From assembly GCF_023716565.1 (NCBI RefSeq), contig NZ_CP071848.1, positions 3,100,001 to 3,164,000 on the forward strand: a stretch of 64,000 nt of DNA, written 5' to 3'. Shown here one piece after another: positions 8,682 to 20,188 of the stretch (its first letter is position 1; each line of letters starts with the position of its first letter). The notes under the pieces are model-generated. The model was given only the letters and a program-made list of their open reading frames with translations, made no database searches and was not told the origin of the DNA. The position numbers were made by a program, and so were the translations under genes. Source of the stretch: Vibrio sp. SCSIO 43136. GTDB taxonomy: Bacteria; Pseudomonadota; Gammaproteobacteria; Enterobacterales; Vibrionaceae.

Positions 8682-8706
8682 ATGAATGAAAATGGTCAAT
8701 ATTCAT
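8682..8706. promoter_or_regulatory. Candidate LysR-type operator
   Basis: A dyad ATGAAT-N13-ATTCAT in the divergent promoter region between the pump and the LysR gene fits the T-N11-A form of LysR-family sites. Its use by the adjacent regulator is inference. Confidence 0.45.
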
Positions 8707-8734
8707 TAGTATTATTCCCATTAGGAATTTTTCT

Positions 8735-9694
8735 ATGAACATAGACCAATTGATGCGCATCGATCTTAACCTATTGGTGTGCTTGAACGTTCTTATTGAA
8801 GAACAGAGTGTTACCCGAGCAGGAGCGAGATTGTGTCTTAGCCAGTCGGCTGTCAGCAAGTCGCTGGCCAAATTGCGTGAGCTATTTGACGACCCACTGT
8901 TTTACCGGACTTCTCAAGGGCTTAAACCTAGCCCAAAATGTTTATACCTCCAGCCAAAGCTCAAAGGCCTGATCCATCATCTAGAAGATCTCACCCAACC
9001 ACAGCAATTTGACCCTGCAACCTCAACCCGCCAATTTAATGTAGCGTTAGTTGAGAGCGTTTATCCGCTGATTCTGCCCCATTTCATACCGGATATTTTT
9101 GCCAAAGCACCACAAATCCGCTTCACTACCCATGCTTGGTCAAGAGAAACCTTTCGCCAACTCCAATCAGGTGATGTTGACCTAGGCATTACAGGTAAAG
9201 ATATCGCCCAGCAGGATGCCGCTATGACGATGTTGCCACCTAAAGATATTCGCTGGAAAGAGATCTATCGAGATGACCAAGTTTGCCTGGTGAGAAAAGA
9301 TCACCCGTTACTCAGCAACCCTTGGACACTAGAAACCTACCTAAAACAACGCCACGTACAAGTACGTTGTGATGGCAACGACCGCTGGTTACTCGACTAT
9401 CGTCTTGCGGATGCAGGTTTAGAACGCGACATCGCAATGTACGTCCCAGACTTTAATAGTGCCGCCAGTCTGTGCACATATACTGACCTCGTCTTTACCG
9501 CCCCAAGGCACTTTTGTCGCTATATTTCACAATTTCTCGACTTAACCCTGATTCCCCTGCCAACTGACTTGCCGCCAATGGCTTACACTCTGTTTTGGCA
9601 TCAAGACAGGGAGAATGACCCAGCACTCAGTTGGCTACGAGATTTGATCCAGCATAACACCGAACATTTAAGTGAAAATGACCAATCGAATTGA
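8735..9694 (+). CDS. LysR-family transcriptional regulator
   Basis: 319 residues. The N-terminal winged helix-turn-helix is plain (about 1-65: RIDLNLLVCLNVLIEE, VTRAGARLCLSQSAVSKSLAKLR), followed by the linker and a periplasmic-binding-protein-like effector domain. It starts at an ATG 9-10 bases after AGGA and diverges from the Bcr/CflA pump. In V. cholerae the same pair is found in the same order. The effector is unknown. Confidence 0.92.
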   Translation: MNIDQLMRIDLNLLVCLNVLIEEQSVTRAGARLCLSQSAVSKSLAKLRELFDDPLFYRTSQGLKPSPKCLYLQPKLKGLIHHLEDLTQPQQFDPATSTRQFNVALVESVYPLILPHFIPDIFAKAPQIRFTTHAWSRETFRQLQSGDVDLGITGKDIAQQDAAMTMLPPKDIRWKEIYRDDQVCLVRKDHPLLSNPWTLETYLKQRHVQVRCDGNDRWLLDYRLADAGLERDIAMYVPDFNSAASLCTYTDLVFTAPRHFCRYISQFLDLTLIPLPTDLPPMAYTLFWHQDRENDPALSWLRDLIQHNTEHLSENDQSN

Positions 9695-9830
9695 TTGCGA
9701 TTGCACAAAAAAAACACTAGCCTGTAACCACAAAAATTGGCCATAAGAAGATCTACATTTTTATATAAGAGCCAGTTAAAACACCCACGCCTATCAGTCA
9801 CGGCGTACACCCAACAAAAAGGATCACGAC

Positions 9831-11630
9831 ATGCAAATTAGCACGGCTCAAAAGGTAGAGTTACTACGCCAATGGATGAGCGAACAGCAGCTTGACGCAA
9901 TCATCATTCCGCACGAAGACGAGTTTCTTGGTGAGTACTTACCGGAGCACAATGAACGCCTACTTTGGGCGACCGGCTTCACGGGTTCAGCAGGTGCCGC
10001 CGTGATTACTGCGGATAAAGCCGCAATTTTTGTCGATGGTCGCTACACGGTTCAAGTCACTAAGCAAGTCCCTAATGATGTATTTGAATATCAACATCTG
10101 ATCGAAAACCCGCCATTAACTTGGATTTTGGATCAATTACCAGCGGGTCTAAAAGTAGGTATTGACGCCAACTTGCATTCAGCAAAATGGCTCAAACAAG
10201 CCCAGCAGACTCTCGAGAACCATGCTCAATTGGTCGTGTGCAAAGCAAATCCAGTAGACAGTGTTTGGTTAGATCGTCCTGCACCTCAACTGAGCAAGGT
10301 GTCACTGATGGGCCAAGAACGTAGTGGTCAACATAGCCAAGACAAGCGCTCACTTATCGGTAAAGCACTGGCTGATTTGGGTGCTGATTCAGCTCTGCTT
10401 ACACAACTTGATAGTATTTGTTGGCTATTGAATATCCGTGGCTTAGATGTATCTCGTCTTCCTGTTGTACTGTCTCAAGCCATCATCAACCAAAATGGCG
10501 AAGTTGCACTGTTTGTCGATAAAGCCCGACTACCTGAGCAGTTCGATGCCCACGTTGGCCAAGGGGTTAGCGTCTACTCTCCTTCTCATCTGGAGTCGCA
10601 ACTTGAAAGCCTTGCGGGAAAAAAAGTTCTCGTCGATCCGGCGACTAGCAACGCTTGGTTTACACTTCAATTGCAAAACCTAGGTGCAGAAATCATTGAA
10701 TCTAGTGACCCTTGTGCACTGCCAAAAGCAGCCAAAAATGCCACTGAAATTCAGGGTATGAAAGATTGTCATATCAGAGATGGCGCCGCTATGGTCAACT
10801 TCCTAACTTGGTTAGATGCGGAAGTGGCTAAGGGTAACCTTCAGGATGAAGCCATTTTGTCTGACAGACTGCAACAGTTCCGTGAAGTCGACGAGACTCT
10901 CGTTGACCTAAGCTTCGACACCATTTCAGCTGCAGGTGGAAATGCTGCCATGTGTCACTACAACCACAACAACCAACCTGAACCAGGTAAGCTTGAACTA
11001 AACACGCTATATTTGGTGGATTCAGGTGGTCAATACCTAGATGGTACTACCGACATTACTCGTACTATCGCTATCGGTCAGCCGAGTGATGAAATGAAGC
11101 AACAGTTTACCTTGGTGCTAAAAGGTCACATTGGTCTTGCCCGTGCCCGCTTCCCGAAAGGTACCACTGGTCATCAACTGGATGTTTTAGCTCGTGCACC
11201 TCTATGGGCACAGGGTTATAACTATGACCATGGTACAGGCCATGGCGTGGGCCACTTCCTAAGCGTGCATGAAGGTCCGCAACGTATCGCACCAGCAGTA
11301 AATACGGTAGCGCTTGAAGAAGGCATGGTACTTTCTAACGAACCAGGCTACTACCGAGCAGACGATTTTGGTATTCGTATAGAGAACCTTGAGCTAGTAA
11401 AGGAATTCGAAACTCAAGGGGACATGTCAGTGCTAGGTTTTGAATCTCTGACTCGATGTCCAATCGATAAGCGTTGTATCAATGTGAATATGCTTAACCG
11501 CCCTGAGCTTGAATGGCTGAACGAGTACCACCGCAATGTATGGATGGAAGTAAGCCCACTAGTTGAAGGTGAAGCACTTGCTTGGTTGGAGCAGGCAACC
11601 GATCCTCTGACTTACGACCAAGATAAGTAA
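9831..11630 (+). CDS. Aminopeptidase P family protein (M24B Xaa-Pro peptidase)
   Basis: 599 residues, close to the length of the long (XPNPEP1-like) aminopeptidase P class. Two creatinase-like N-terminal domains (about 1-310) precede the pita-bread catalytic domain (about 315-540). The metal ligands can be read as the Asp of LVDSGGQY, the Asp of GTTDITRT, the His of GVGHFLSVHE, the Glu of LSNEPGYY and the Glu of IRIENLEL. It would remove N-terminal residues preceding proline in a Mn-dependent reaction. Start supported by AAAGGA upstream. Confidence 0.95.
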   Translation: MQISTAQKVELLRQWMSEQQLDAIIIPHEDEFLGEYLPEHNERLLWATGFTGSAGAAVITADKAAIFVDGRYTVQVTKQVPNDVFEYQHLIENPPLTWILDQLPAGLKVGIDANLHSAKWLKQAQQTLENHAQLVVCKANPVDSVWLDRPAPQLSKVSLMGQERSGQHSQDKRSLIGKALADLGADSALLTQLDSICWLLNIRGLDVSRLPVVLSQAIINQNGEVALFVDKARLPEQFDAHVGQGVSVYSPSHLESQLESLAGKKVLVDPATSNAWFTLQLQNLGAEIIESSDPCALPKAAKNATEIQGMKDCHIRDGAAMVNFLTWLDAEVAKGNLQDEAILSDRLQQFREVDETLVDLSFDTISAAGGNAAMCHYNHNNQPEPGKLELNTLYLVDSGGQYLDGTTDITRTIAIGQPSDEMKQQFTLVLKGHIGLARARFPKGTTGHQLDVLARAPLWAQGYNYDHGTGHGVGHFLSVHEGPQRIAPAVNTVALEEGMVLSNEPGYYRADDFGIRIENLELVKEFETQGDMSVLGFESLTRCPIDKRCINVNMLNRPELEWLNEYHRNVWMEVSPLVEGEALAWLEQATDPLTYDQDK

Positions 11631-11678
11631 CGAGTAGCTCGCTGCGACACACAAAACAATAAGACACACAAAAACTAT

Positions 11679-11712
11679 AAAAGGGCCGCTCAGTAATGAG
11701 TGGCCCTTTTTT
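11679..11712 (+). terminator. Terminator after aminopeptidase P gene
   Basis: Hairpin GGGCCGCTCA / TGAGTGGCCC (one G-T pair) followed by seven T. Confidence 0.85.
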
Positions 11713-11733
11713 GTTTGCTAGCGTATACGGTGA

Positions 11734-11749
11734 TGTTTCACGTGAAACA
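11734..11749. promoter_or_regulatory. parS: parS site 2 (ParB binding)
   Basis: TGTTTCACGTGAAACA is a perfect 16-bp palindrome and an exact parS consensus. It lies in the intergenic region between the aminopeptidase and thiH, about 48 kb from oriC. Confidence 0.95.
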
Positions 11750-11812
11750 CCAGATAGCTATTGCGCTTTCTCAATTTTAACTTGTATGGGTCAGGCTTTA
11801 CCTCAACAACCC

Positions 11813-12937
11813 TTAATGATTAAACCCACCGGAATAGGCTTGATGCCAATCTCTCCATACCACTTCTAAGCCACGAGATTTCACTGCGGCAGCTACCTGA
11901 TCGGCACTGCGCTCATCACTGATTGCAAATTGCTCTAGCTCTTGTTCATCGTTGGCATAGCCACCCGGTTGGGTTTTGGACGCTGCCGAGATAGTCGTGA
12001 TCCCTAATGGCATCACATTATCTCGGAACGACTCAGACTCTCTGGTTGATAGCGATAACTCAACTTCACCGTTTAGAAGTCGATAGGCACAAATCAATTG
12101 CACCAGTTGCTTATCTGACATCACCGACTTCGGTTCAATACTTCCCTCACAAGGGCGAATCCTAGGAAATGAAATCGAATAGCGAGTCTTCCAATAGGTA
12201 CGCTCTAGGTAGTCTAGATGCGCTGCAACGTGGAAACTGTCAGTGCGCCAATCTTCAAGGCCAATTAGCGCACCAATTCCAATCTTATCAATACCCGCTT
12301 TTGCCAATCGATCAGCCGTATCGAGTCGGAAGTTAAAGTCTTTCTTGTTGCCCCGCAGGTGGTGTTTGGCATAGGTCGATGGATGGTAAGTTTCCTGATA
12401 GACCATTACCGCATCAAGCCCAAGTTGCTTGAGTTCTGCATACTCATCCTGCTCTAGCGGTTGAACTTCCATGGCCAGATAGCTGAAATTTCTACGTACC
12501 TGTGGCAATACCTGGCGAAAGTATTTCATGCCTACCTTGGTTTCGTGCTCCCCAGTCACCAGAAGAACGCTATCGAACTGCATCGACTTGATGGCATCAA
12601 TCTCTTGGTCAATTTCATCTGCATTTAGGGTCTTGCGCTTTATGCGGTGCTCCATCGAAAAACCACAATAGGTGCATTCATTGGAGCAAAGGTTCGATAG
12701 GTATAACGGTACATACATGGAAACCGTATGGCCAAAACGCTTACGAGTCGCCGCAAATGACAGCTGAGCCATCTGTTCCAAATATGCCTCTCCGGCCGGA
12801 GAGATCATCGCCATAAAGTCATCTAAATTACGCTTAGGTTTAGCCAGCGCTCGCTCAACGTCCGCTGCAGTCTTAGAGTAGATCGCAAGACGAATCTGAT
12901 CCCAATCAAACTGTTTAAACTGGTCGCTAAAGGCCAT
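11813..12937 (-). CDS. thiH: 2-iminoacetate synthase ThiH
   Basis: A radical SAM enzyme of 374 residues that cleaves tyrosine to give dehydroglycine for the thiazole ring of thiamine. The [4Fe-4S]-binding CxxxCxxC motif is visible as CSNECTYC (about 85-92). It is the last gene of the thiCEFSGH operon, one base after thiG. The anaerobic-type ThiH is present rather than the glycine oxidase ThiO. Confidence 0.97.
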   Translation of the reverse strand: MAFSDQFKQFDWDQIRLAIYSKTAADVERALAKPKRNLDDFMAMISPAGEAYLEQMAQLSFAATRKRFGHTVSMYVPLYLSNLCSNECTYCGFSMEHRIKRKTLNADEIDQEIDAIKSMQFDSVLLVTGEHETKVGMKYFRQVLPQVRRNFSYLAMEVQPLEQDEYAELKQLGLDAVMVYQETYHPSTYAKHHLRGNKKDFNFRLDTADRLAKAGIDKIGIGALIGLEDWRTDSFHVAAHLDYLERTYWKTRYSISFPRIRPCEGSIEPKSVMSDKQLVQLICAYRLLNGEVELSLSTRESESFRDNVMPLGITTISAASKTQPGGYANDEQELEQFAISDERSADQVAAAVKSRGLEVVWRDWHQAYSGGFNH

Positions 12938-12938
12938 A

Positions 12939-13703
12939 TCAGCTCTCCAAGAACGCCGTCAATGGACTCGATGCTATCGCTTGATTAACACGGCCTGCAA
13001 GGCCAGCCTCATAAGCCATTCGTCCACTCTCAACCGCCATCTTAAATGCTTTTGCCATTGCTACTGGGTCCGCTGCAGAAGCAATGGCGGTGTTAACAAG
13101 CACCGCATCCGCTCCCAGCTCCATTGCAAATGCAGCGTGAGATGGAGCGCCAATCCCAGCATCTACCACAACCGGCACGTTGGCCTGTTCAATAATAATC
13201 TTAAGAAACTCTTCAGAGACCAGACCTTGGTTTGAGCCAATTGGTGCACCCAGCGGCATCACAGCAGCACAGCCAACTTCCTCCAGACGCTTACATAGCA
13301 CAGGGTCAGCATGACAATATGGCAAGACAATAAAGCCTTTCTCAACCAACTCCTCTGCTGCTTTTAGGGTTTCAATTGGGTCCGGCATTAGGTACTTAGG
13401 ATCTGGGTGTATCTCAAGTTTTAGCCAATTAGTGCCTAACGCCTCTCGGGCGAGTTCGGCAGCAAAGACTGCTTCTTTGGCTGTCTTCGCACCTGAGGTG
13501 TTTGGCAGCAGCTTAATATTGTTTTCGATTAGTGGCGCAAGGATATCGTCTTGCTGATTTTCTAGATCGACTCGCTTAAGAGCCATGGTTGCCAACTCTG
13601 AACCAGACACCGCTAGCGACTCAGCCATCAGCTGGCTATTTGCAAATTTGCCAGTACCCGTAAATAGGCGTGACGAGAAAGTATGATTAGCGATAGTTAG
13701 CAT
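12939..13703 (-). CDS. thiG: Thiazole synthase ThiG
   Basis: Forms the thiazole phosphate ring from deoxyxylulose phosphate, dehydroglycine and ThiS thiocarboxylate. The active-site Lys lies in NWLKLE (about residue 95). I start it at ATG 13703 (MLTIANHTF); an upstream in-frame ATG at 13751 would place 16 extra residues deep inside thiS, and E. coli ThiG has a similar 256-residue length. Its start overlaps the immediate end of thiS (stop at 13705-13707). Confidence 0.95.
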   Translation of the reverse strand: MLTIANHTFSSRLFTGTGKFANSQLMAESLAVSGSELATMALKRVDLENQQDDILAPLIENNIKLLPNTSGAKTAKEAVFAAELAREALGTNWLKLEIHPDPKYLMPDPIETLKAAEELVEKGFIVLPYCHADPVLCKRLEEVGCAAVMPLGAPIGSNQGLVSEEFLKIIIEQANVPVVVDAGIGAPSHAAFAMELGADAVLVNTAIASAADPVAMAKAFKMAVESGRMAYEAGLAGRVNQAIASSPLTAFLES

Positions 13704-13704
13704 A

Positions 13705-13908
13705 TCAGCCCCCTGCAATTGCTTGAAACAGCGTAATCGAATCGCCTTCACTTAGCGTGGTAGAAGACCACTGCTGCTTAGGCACAATATTTTGGTTTAC
13801 CGCCGCAGCGTAGCCCATTGCGTCCTCTACAATCGAAGCTACGATGGCTTCCAAACTGCTATCGCTAGCGACACTGCGAGTCTGGTCATTGATGGTAATC
13901 TTGATCAT
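13705..13908 (-). CDS. thiS: Sulfur carrier protein ThiS
   Basis: A 67-residue ubiquitin-like protein ending in the required Gly-Gly (AIAGG), whose C-terminus is adenylated by ThiF and converted to the thiocarboxylate that donates sulfur to the thiazole ring. It lies between thiF and thiG in the standard operon order. Confidence 0.96.
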   Translation of the reverse strand: MIKITINDQTRSVASDSSLEAIVASIVEDAMGYAAAVNQNIVPKQQWSSTTLSEGDSITLFQAIAGG

Positions 13909-13920
13909 CTTCTATCACTC

Positions 13921-14736
13921 TTATGCTGGATTTGACGATTGCTCGTGTTGTTTTTGATGCGTGCCACATACGGGACAAGCAGCATTCTTTTCAAAATGTA
14001 GTTTTTGCCAACTCATGCCTAGCCCATCAAACAGATGGAGACATACTGAGTTAGTCGAGTTTGATGACTCTATCTCTAACAGATAACGAATTGCAGCTAG
14101 CGCTTGATAGGTTCCTAAAGTAGCCACAACAGGCCCTACAATACCCATGGTGCTACAGCTGTTTTTCTGTTTGGGAGCAACAGGCACCAAACACTGATAG
14201 CAAGGCTCGCTTGCGTCAAGACTCTCTTGGTCTTTCGCTGGCTGGTTAGTGAATACTGCCATCTGCCCCTTCCAACCAATCGCCGAGGCAGATACCAAAG
14301 CCGTGCTACTCTCGACACAGGCTTGGTTAATCTCAAAGCGAGTAGCGAAGTTATCACTGCAATCGAGAACCAAGTCAGCCATCATGACTTCTAGCTTGAG
14401 CTGATTGCCCTGAAGCATGCTCCTCACAGCTCGTGCGTGGATTAGTGGGTTGTTGGCTTTGATGGTATCTACTAGTGCTTGCGCCTTGCTAACACCGACC
14501 TGCTGATTGCTAAAGGCAACTTGTCGCTGAAGGTTACTAATCTCAACCTCATCTCCATCGGCAATGACAATACTACCTACGCCTGCCGATGCTAAATACA
14601 AAGCAACAGGGTTACCAAGCCCGCCTGCGCCAACAATAAGTACCTTGGCTTGCTTGAGTTTTAGCTGCCCCTGTTCCCCAACTTCGCTCAGTGCAACCTG
14701 ACGCTGGTAGCGGATAAATTCATTATCGGTAAGCAT
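13921..14736 (-). CDS. thiF: ThiS adenylyltransferase ThiF
   Basis: An E1-like enzyme of 271 residues. The nucleotide-binding GAGGLGNP (about 37-44) is present, as are the zinc-binding CYQC and CPVCG pairs near the middle and C-terminus. It activates the ThiS C-terminus for sulfur transfer. The start codon overlaps the thiE stop region by a base, so the two are probably translationally coupled. Confidence 0.95.
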   Translation of the reverse strand: MLTDNEFIRYQRQVALSEVGEQGQLKLKQAKVLIVGAGGLGNPVALYLASAGVGSIVIADGDEVEISNLQRQVAFSNQQVGVSKAQALVDTIKANNPLIHARAVRSMLQGNQLKLEVMMADLVLDCSDNFATRFEINQACVESSTALVSASAIGWKGQMAVFTNQPAKDQESLDASEPCYQCLVPVAPKQKNSCSTMGIVGPVVATLGTYQALAAIRYLLEIESSNSTNSVCLHLFDGLGMSWQKLHFEKNAACPVCGTHQKQHEQSSNPA

Positions 14737-15937
14737 TAGTGCGCTTCAGCCTGATTAAAGATCTGTTGATTAAAGTCGTCTATCACTTGCTTTGGGTCTT
14801 CTGACAGAGTGATTGCACGTACTACCGCAAGGCTTGTCACGCCACATGCGTAGACCTGACTTGCGTTAGTCATATCAATTCCCCCTATTGCTACCGTTGG
14901 CGTATCACCCAATGCCTTCTGGTAGTGAGCGAGGCGAACGAGCCCTTGTGGTTTGGACGGCATCTGCTTGGTGGTGGTTGGGAATATATGACCAAGAGCA
15001 ATATAGCTCGGCTTGAGTTGACGAATCCGCAGTAGCTCGTAGTAGCCATGGGTTGATAGTCCAATTCGCAAACCTGCTTGCTGGATCTGTTCTAGGTCTG
15101 CTACCGAAAGGTCCTCTTGCCCAAGATGGACACCATAGGCCTGATGTTTAATCGCTAGCTGCCAATAGTCGTTGATAAATAGCTGAGCATTGTATTCACG
15201 CCCAAGTGCCGCTGCTCGCTCGATCTGAGCTTCTAGATCGGATTGCTGTGAGTCTTTGATGCGCAACTGTAGCGTAGTGATACCAAGTTTAAGTAGTCGC
15301 TCAATCCACTCTACGCTATCAACGACTGGGTATAACCCAAGCTTGTTCGCTTCAACCGATGCAAACTTAGCCCGATTTAGTTTGGTTGTTGCAATATCAA
15401 GCTCAGAGTCATTTAGAACTGGAACTGGGAAGTGAGTATCTGAATCGGTCCATGTTTCACGTGAAACACCACCCTGTGTCATGGCTCTCGCCAGCATCAG
15501 CGAGTCTTCAAGTGGAAAATCGAGTACAAGAGCTGTCAGAAGCCACGAGAAATGCAGTTGTTCAGAAACAGTACAATCTTCACAACTAAACTCTATTGCT
15601 CGACGCTCACCAAGGTGCTGCCAGCAATCAAAGCCGCTTTGCCCTCGCGTAGAGCTCAGTGCAACAAGGTTATCACCATATTGCGAGATTAGCTCTGATA
15701 TCTGGTTGATGTCAGCTGCATAGATACAGTTAAGAACCTCATCTTGGAGAGTGTTCAATTCGGTTGCAAAGTTGATCGATTGGCTTTGTCCGTCAATTTG
15801 GATCTGGAACAAGTGAGTTGGGCTGGTGCCCAACTCGATGTTGCCAGTTTCAAAATCAGCTTGTGCCGCCACCGCTAGGTTTACTTCAATGAGTTCAACT
15901 AGGTGTTGGTACTGATTAGGAATTAGCAATTGGTTCA

Positions 15938-15938
<1 letters not shown>
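14736..15938 (-). CDS. thiE: Thiamine phosphate synthase ThiE with long N-terminal extension
   Basis: 400 residues, about twice the usual ThiE (E. coli 211). The C-terminal half from about 200 is a complete ThiE/TenI barrel: [27 protein letters not shown], the phosphate-binding [11 protein letters not shown] and VAIGGI. It joins HMP-PP to thiazole phosphate. The first ~195 residues match no domain I can name; a stretch around 130-160 ([17 protein letters not shown]) is weakly like the C-terminal helix of ThiD, so a decayed ThiD-ThiE fusion is possible but unproved. A perfect parS lies in this extension and encodes VSRET. Confidence 0.9.
15453..15468. promoter_or_regulatory. parS: parS site 3 (ParB binding), inside thiE
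   Basis: A second exact TGTTTCACGTGAAACA palindrome, inside the thiE coding sequence and about 44 kb from oriC. Confidence 0.93.
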
Positions 15939-17911
<1,973 letters not shown>

Positions 17912-18000
17912 CTACAAGAGGTGCGGGCTTAAGTACAATGTTAGTACTTACTAACCCTATAAGATAAGTGTGGGAACTGCTAGTACAGTTATCTTCTCTT

Positions 18001-18090
18001 GTTCCCTTCGCAGGTATTAGCCTGATCAGGTTCAACGGATCCCGCAATGCGGTCTCAGCTATGCTCTAAAAAGAGCGAAGCACTCCGACA
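18001..18090 (-). ncRNA. TPP riboswitch (THI element) of the thi operon
   Basis: On the minus strand the conserved aptamer blocks appear in order: TCGGAGTGC, GCTGAGACCG, GGATCCGTTGAACCTGAT and GGCTAATACCTGCGAAGGGA. It lies 135 bp before thiC, and the space between would hold the expression platform. It turns the operon off when thiamine pyrophosphate is abundant. Confidence 0.97.
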
Positions 18091-18100
18091 AGTGACGACA

Positions 18101-18106
18101 ATTATA
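18101..18106 (-). promoter_or_regulatory. Probable -10 element of the thi operon
   Basis: TATAAT on the minus strand ends 11 bases before the first conserved TPP aptamer base, a good fit for the transcript start. It overlaps the T-run of the crcB terminator. No strong -35 is seen. Confidence 0.5.
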
Positions 18107-18140
18107 AAAAAAGAGCAGCGACATAACCACTACTCTTTAA
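18104..18140 (-). terminator. Terminator after crcB
   Basis: On the minus strand AGAGTAG pairs with CTGCTCT (one G-T) across a 10-base loop and is followed by seven T. Confidence 0.7.
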
Positions 18141-18166
18141 CAAATCTGATCTCTGTTTTACATCAA

Positions 18167-18556
18167 CTATAGGCTCGCCCGCATAATCAGCTGAAAACCA
18201 ATCCATGCAGCTGAGATGCTGAGTACCACATTGAGTAGTACGTTGAGCCCCATCTTGAAAAATGCCCCCTGCTGCATAAGCAATACGTTATCCATAGAAA
18301 ATGTGGAGAAGGTCGTCAATGCACCTAAGAAGCCAAGACCAATAATCTGGCGCCATGGCTGGGTCGCTAGCAGTTCACTTTCAAACGCCGCAATTAACAT
18401 CCCCATAATAAGAGAACCAACGACATTGACGGTTAATGTGCCATATGGGAAACCACGACCAAACATAGCGACACAAGCTTCAGAAACCAAGTATCTAGAA
18501 CATGCACCAAAAGCACCACCCAAAGCAATGCAACCTAATATATACGCCTGACTCAT
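18167..18556 (-). CDS. crcB: Fluoride ion channel CrcB (Fluc)
   Basis: A 129-residue protein with four membrane helices. The family signatures GGAFGACSRYL at the N-terminus, the GTLTVNVVGS segment and the FSTFSMDN stretch that lines the dual-topology pore are visible. It exports fluoride as a homodimer. No fluoride riboswitch was recognised in the ~200 bp upstream. Confidence 0.95.
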   Translation of the reverse strand: MSQAYILGCIALGGAFGACSRYLVSEACVAMFGRGFPYGTLTVNVVGSLIMGMLIAAFESELLATQPWRQIIGLGFLGALTTFSTFSMDNVLLMQQGAFFKMGLNVLLNVVLSISAAWIGFQLIMRASL

Positions 18557-18777
18557 AATTGTAGTTCCATAAAAATCTTGCTCCTAGTTTAAGCATTTCA
18601 AACAAGAATTCGAGCCTAATCCACGCAAAGATCTATAACACATTGCACACCATTCAAGATAACTATGAAAAAGTTACAGGAGTCACCTTTGTAAACTAGT
18701 GCAATTGAATTAGATACCAATAACGCTTTCCTTGCTTTACTTGTTAACAATTTAACAACATGCAAGGAGTGCATACC

Positions 18778-19944
18778 ATGAGTGTTTCCACCCAAATTAC
18801 ACGAGGCGCTATATTTGCCGCATGCGCATTAGCCGCAGCGGGTGCGTTAGTATTTAACGCCTTTCCACTATATCTATCGAGCATTGCTCAGCAGTTCGGT
18901 CTCAACGACGAACAACTTGGTTTGCTCGGCAGTGCTTATCTAGGTGCGTTTGCCCTTGTTGCCCTTTTCTCTCCATTTTGGGTCAAACGTACACCTTGGA
19001 AATTGGTCTCAAGCATTGGTTATGCATTGATGGCGATAGGCAGTTATGGATTAACGGTGACTACTGCAGACAATGTGCACCTTGTGATGGCAGCTATCGG
19101 TTTTGGCTCCGGCATTGTTTTCACCATTTCTCTTGCGATTCTGAGCGCTGCGCACAACCCTGATAAAGCCTATGGTTGGAAGTTAGTGCTTGAGATGGTA
19201 TCAGCGGGTATCTTGGTCTATGTCGTCACTAGCATAGTACAAGCTCAGTTTGGTTTTGCTGGCTTCATCTGGACAGTATTAGCCATCTATGCGCTTTCAC
19301 TAGTCTCACTAGTAAATCTACCTGCCAATTTCCTCGCCAAAGAGCAAGCAAGTGAGAAAGGTAGCAAGCTAAATTTACCTGCACTTCTAGCCTCATTTGC
19401 CCTTTTTTTCCAAGCTGGTACGTTTGCCGGTTTGTGGGGCTTTGTAGAGCGCATCGGGTCAGATATGGGGATCGGCTCAGATCTTATTGGCATGACGATC
19501 TCAGGATCTATTCTCGCCGGGATCGGTGGTGCACTTTGCTGTGTAGCATTCGGAGCAAAATACTCACACCGCTCTTTGATCTTATCTGGCTTAGCAATAT
19601 CACTTGTTACTTTAGCATTGCTACAGTGGTTCCCATCCACGCTTACCTTTATCGTCGCAGTATGTTTGATTAATGCCCTACTACAGTTCCTAATAGCGTC
19701 TCTAATGGCTCTAGTAACGGATAACGACCAAACGGGTAAGTACACTGTCATGATGGCTTTTGTGCTGCCTATGGGCGGTGCAATCGGCCCAGGTGTACTC
19801 GGTGCCATCGTTGAAGCTTACGGCTTTAGCATGGGCTATGTATGGGCAACCTTATTCATCATATTAACTGGTGTAATGGTCGTAGCATCTACAAGTTCTG
19901 CACAATCAATACAACAAGGCCAGTTGGCGGCTGAAGAGGGCTAA
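18778..19944 (+). CDS. MFS transporter of unknown substrate
   Basis: 388 residues with twelve predicted membrane helices and a loop 2-3 near LFSPFWVKRTPWK. I choose ATG 18778 because AAGGAG lies about 9 bases upstream; the ATG at 18760 has no such site and adds six hydrophilic residues. The substrate cannot be predicted. It converges on the 3' end of the leftward rRNA operon, with a terminator between. Confidence 0.85.
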   Translation: MSVSTQITRGAIFAACALAAAGALVFNAFPLYLSSIAQQFGLNDEQLGLLGSAYLGAFALVALFSPFWVKRTPWKLVSSIGYALMAIGSYGLTVTTADNVHLVMAAIGFGSGIVFTISLAILSAAHNPDKAYGWKLVLEMVSAGILVYVVTSIVQAQFGFAGFIWTVLAIYALSLVSLVNLPANFLAKEQASEKGSKLNLPALLASFALFFQAGTFAGLWGFVERIGSDMGIGSDLIGMTISGSILAGIGGALCCVAFGAKYSHRSLILSGLAISLVTLALLQWFPSTLTFIVAVCLINALLQFLIASLMALVTDNDQTGKYTVMMAFVLPMGGAIGPGVLGAIVEAYGFSMGYVWATLFIILTGVMVVASTSSAQSIQQGQLAAEEG

Positions 19945-19960
19945 GCCCCTCAAAAACAAC

Positions 19961-19993
19961 AAAGCCTCGGCACTAAGTCCGAGGCTTTGTTTT
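19961..19993 (+). terminator. Terminator after MFS gene
   Basis: Perfect stem AAAGCCTCGG / CCGAGGCTTT followed by GTTTT. Confidence 0.85.
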
Positions 19994-20049
19994 ATATGGT
20001 AAACAGCCTTCAAAGGTTTTCCGCTCTCGTATTAGTCCAAGAAAGCAAT

Positions 20050-20120
20050 TCTTTTGGCTCTTCCCTTTTCCCCTTAGCGTAAGCGTCCGTTAGCAAAGCG
20101 TCCCCTTTCCCGAAGTACGA
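20050..20120. repeat. Degenerate copy of a dispersed palindromic repeat
   Basis: The stretch CTCTTCCCTTTTCCCCTTAG followed by GCGTCCGTTAGCAAAGCGTCC resembles the intergenic elements at 60317-60434 and 61706-61811 (CTCTTCCCTTAAACCCTTAG, then CAACGCGTCCG). It lies past the end of the rRNA operon, and no gene is visible here. Confidence 0.55.
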
Positions 20121-20152
20121 AAAACCTCCATCGTTCGCTAAAGCCTATAAAC

Positions 20153-20184
20153 GCAAAAAAGCCCCGTCTTTCGACGAGGCTTTT
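20153..20184 (-). terminator. Second copy of tRNA-Trp terminator
   Basis: AAGCCTCGTC / GACGGGGCTT followed by T6 on the minus strand; it nearly duplicates the hairpin at 20263-20290. Confidence 0.75.
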
Positions 20185-20188
20185 AAGA

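Noticed and set aside
18557..18777. Fluoride riboswitch before crcB
   Set aside because: The conserved GGNGAUGG-type start of the crcB motif could not be found in the upstream region.
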